5,740 bases of DNA from an uncultured Clostridia bacterium (lineage in GTDB: Bacteria > Bacillota > Clostridia > Peptostreptococcales > Anaerovoracaceae). This document shows, piece by piece, positions 4,970 to 5,740 of the stretch; position 1 is the first letter of the stretch; each line of letters opens with the position of its first letter. The position numbers and the translations under genes are program-made. The notes under the pieces are model-generated. The model did no database searches and was not told where the DNA came from. It worked only from the letters and a program-made list of their open reading frames with translations. The stretch spans positions 1 through 5,740 of the forward strand of contig CAKQVC010000145.1 of assembly GCA_934277655.1 (NCBI GenBank), in the 5' to 3' direction.

Positions 4970-5740
4970 TTATTTTGCCTCTAAATATTCTCCCATCATT
5001 TCTATATGATGCATTAACGAATATTTCTTAATTACTCCTAATCCAGGAAACTTTCCGTTATTGTAACATGCAACTAAGCTATTCAGTCCTATTGTTTTTG
5101 GAATAGCGCTAAAACGTTCCCAGTTTATTACATGCGTCATAGCCTCCTCAAACTTTCTTGCCGGGTCGGAAATGCTCTCATTAGATTCTGATACAAAATG
5201 ATGTATTCGTAATTCCTCTCTGTCGCCAAAATATATAATGTGAATTGCTATCGCTAACGGTGCAAAGCCTGACTCATCAAACCCATTTCCAACCACTGAA
5301 AAATCAGAGAATCCAACAAATCCCCTTTTCTTATATACGATGTGGTTTCTGCTAAAAGATTCATCTGGATTTTCAATGTAATCTACATTACGTTTTGCTT
5401 TTTTATAGCTATCTTCCAAAATAATTATATCATCTTCGATAATATCTTCAAAATCCCCACCTTTGGGAACAATTGTATACTTCCCTATTATTTCCTCTCC
5501 ATATTCCTCATAATAATGATAATTTCCTTTTTCAATATTTATCATCACTACATTTTTCACATCAAACTTATTTTCACGAATCTCGGAAATAACCTTGCTA
5601 TCCACTACATACGCTGTTTGAATATTCGGATGTTTCCAAACATTTTTATAATCAGCTAGTGTCTTTTGCAATTTTTCTTTTTTATTTGCATCCGTCGCCT
5701 TCTCAATATTTCTTTCCATATCGCCCCATTCTTTATAGAA
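4970..5740 (-). CDS. sce7725-family-like protein, 5' end outside the window
   Basis: The frame stays open to the window edge (256 residues visible), with FYKEWGD preceding the first internal methionine at 5719. That ATG has only a weak upstream site, so the true start is probably outside. The C-terminal half is the recognisable part: GFVGFSDFSVVGNGFDESGF, then APLAIAIHIIYF, an IHHFVSESN stretch, DPARKFEEA and PGLGVIKKYSLMHHIEMMG. I recall this pattern from the sce7725 family, which has no established activity; the related 'beta family' phage-type proteins are the alternative. There are no membrane segments or signal peptide, so it is cytoplasmic. Its TAA stop is directly followed by the ATG of the HEPN/RES gene, a sign that the two products work together. 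It could be an antitoxin, sensor or targeting partner of the RES enzyme. Confidence 0.6.
   Translation of the reverse strand, partial: FYKEWGDMERNIEKATDANKKEKLQKTLADYKNVWKHPNIQTAYVVDSKVISEIRENKFDVKNVVMINIEKGNYHYYEEYGEEIIGKYTIVPKGGDFEDIIEDDIIILEDSYKKAKRNVDYIENPDESFSRNHIVYKKRGFVGFSDFSVVGNGFDESGFAPLAIAIHIIYFGDREELRIHHFVSESNESISDPARKFEEAMTHVINWERFSAIPKTIGLNSLVACYNNGKFPGLGVIKKYSLMHHIEMMGEYLEAK

Noticed and set aside
1..5740. tRNA, rRNA, CRISPR array or insertion-sequence transposase
   Set aside because: No clover-leaf, rRNA-like conserved stretch, regularly spaced repeat array or DDE-type transposase was seen on either strand.

Overview
The window looks like a low-GC Clostridia chromosome, most likely a gut Lachnospiraceae-type bacterium. 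This rests on AT-rich coding sequence with purine-rich ribosome binding sites, Gram-positive signal peptides, and secreted proteins built from cadherin-like, Ig-like and DUF4430 domains. The genus cannot be named from the sequence alone. All recognisable genes lie on the minus strand, so the natural reading order is from high to low coordinates.

Upstream end (5740-3893): a tightly coupled two-gene cassette. The first gene runs in from outside the window and resembles the sce7725 family. The second is a HEPN/RES-type protein with a zinc-knuckle-like N-terminus and a C-terminal RES (NAD+ phosphorylase/ADP-ribosyltransferase-like) domain. Its start codon directly follows the stop codon of the first gene. 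The pair is AT-rich and looks like an accessory toxin or defence-type module.

Middle (3892-2616): a small serine recombinase gene with its own predicted promoter, followed 53 bp downstream by two 26-bp near-palindromic sites (2904-2929 and 2739-2764). Each site has two 12-bp half-sites around a 2-bp core, the architecture of Hin/Gin-type crossover sites. The cores (AC on one strand, AC on the other) put the sites in inverted orientation, so recombination should flip the roughly 165-bp segment between them. A plausible extended -10 promoter inside that segment now points down the minus strand. Just past the left site lies a compact cobalamin (B12) riboswitch aptamer (2703-2616).

Downstream end (2615-1): a strong intrinsic terminator (2443-2408), a small gene with an HNH-associated-repeat-like motif, a secreted DUF4430 protein (a fold related to the C-terminal domain of transcobalamin/intrinsic factor), and the N-terminal 358 residues of a larger secreted protein with cadherin-like and Ig-like domains. 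A long, nearly perfect hairpin separates the last two genes.

The most interesting reading is a layered switch: a recombinase-flipped promoter, then a B12-sensing leader and terminator, then secreted proteins with a transcobalamin-like domain. This would be a phase-variable, vitamin B12-regulated surface/secretion locus. The sites, aptamer core and domains are visible in the sequence. The inversion, the B12 response and the B12-binding role are inferences.
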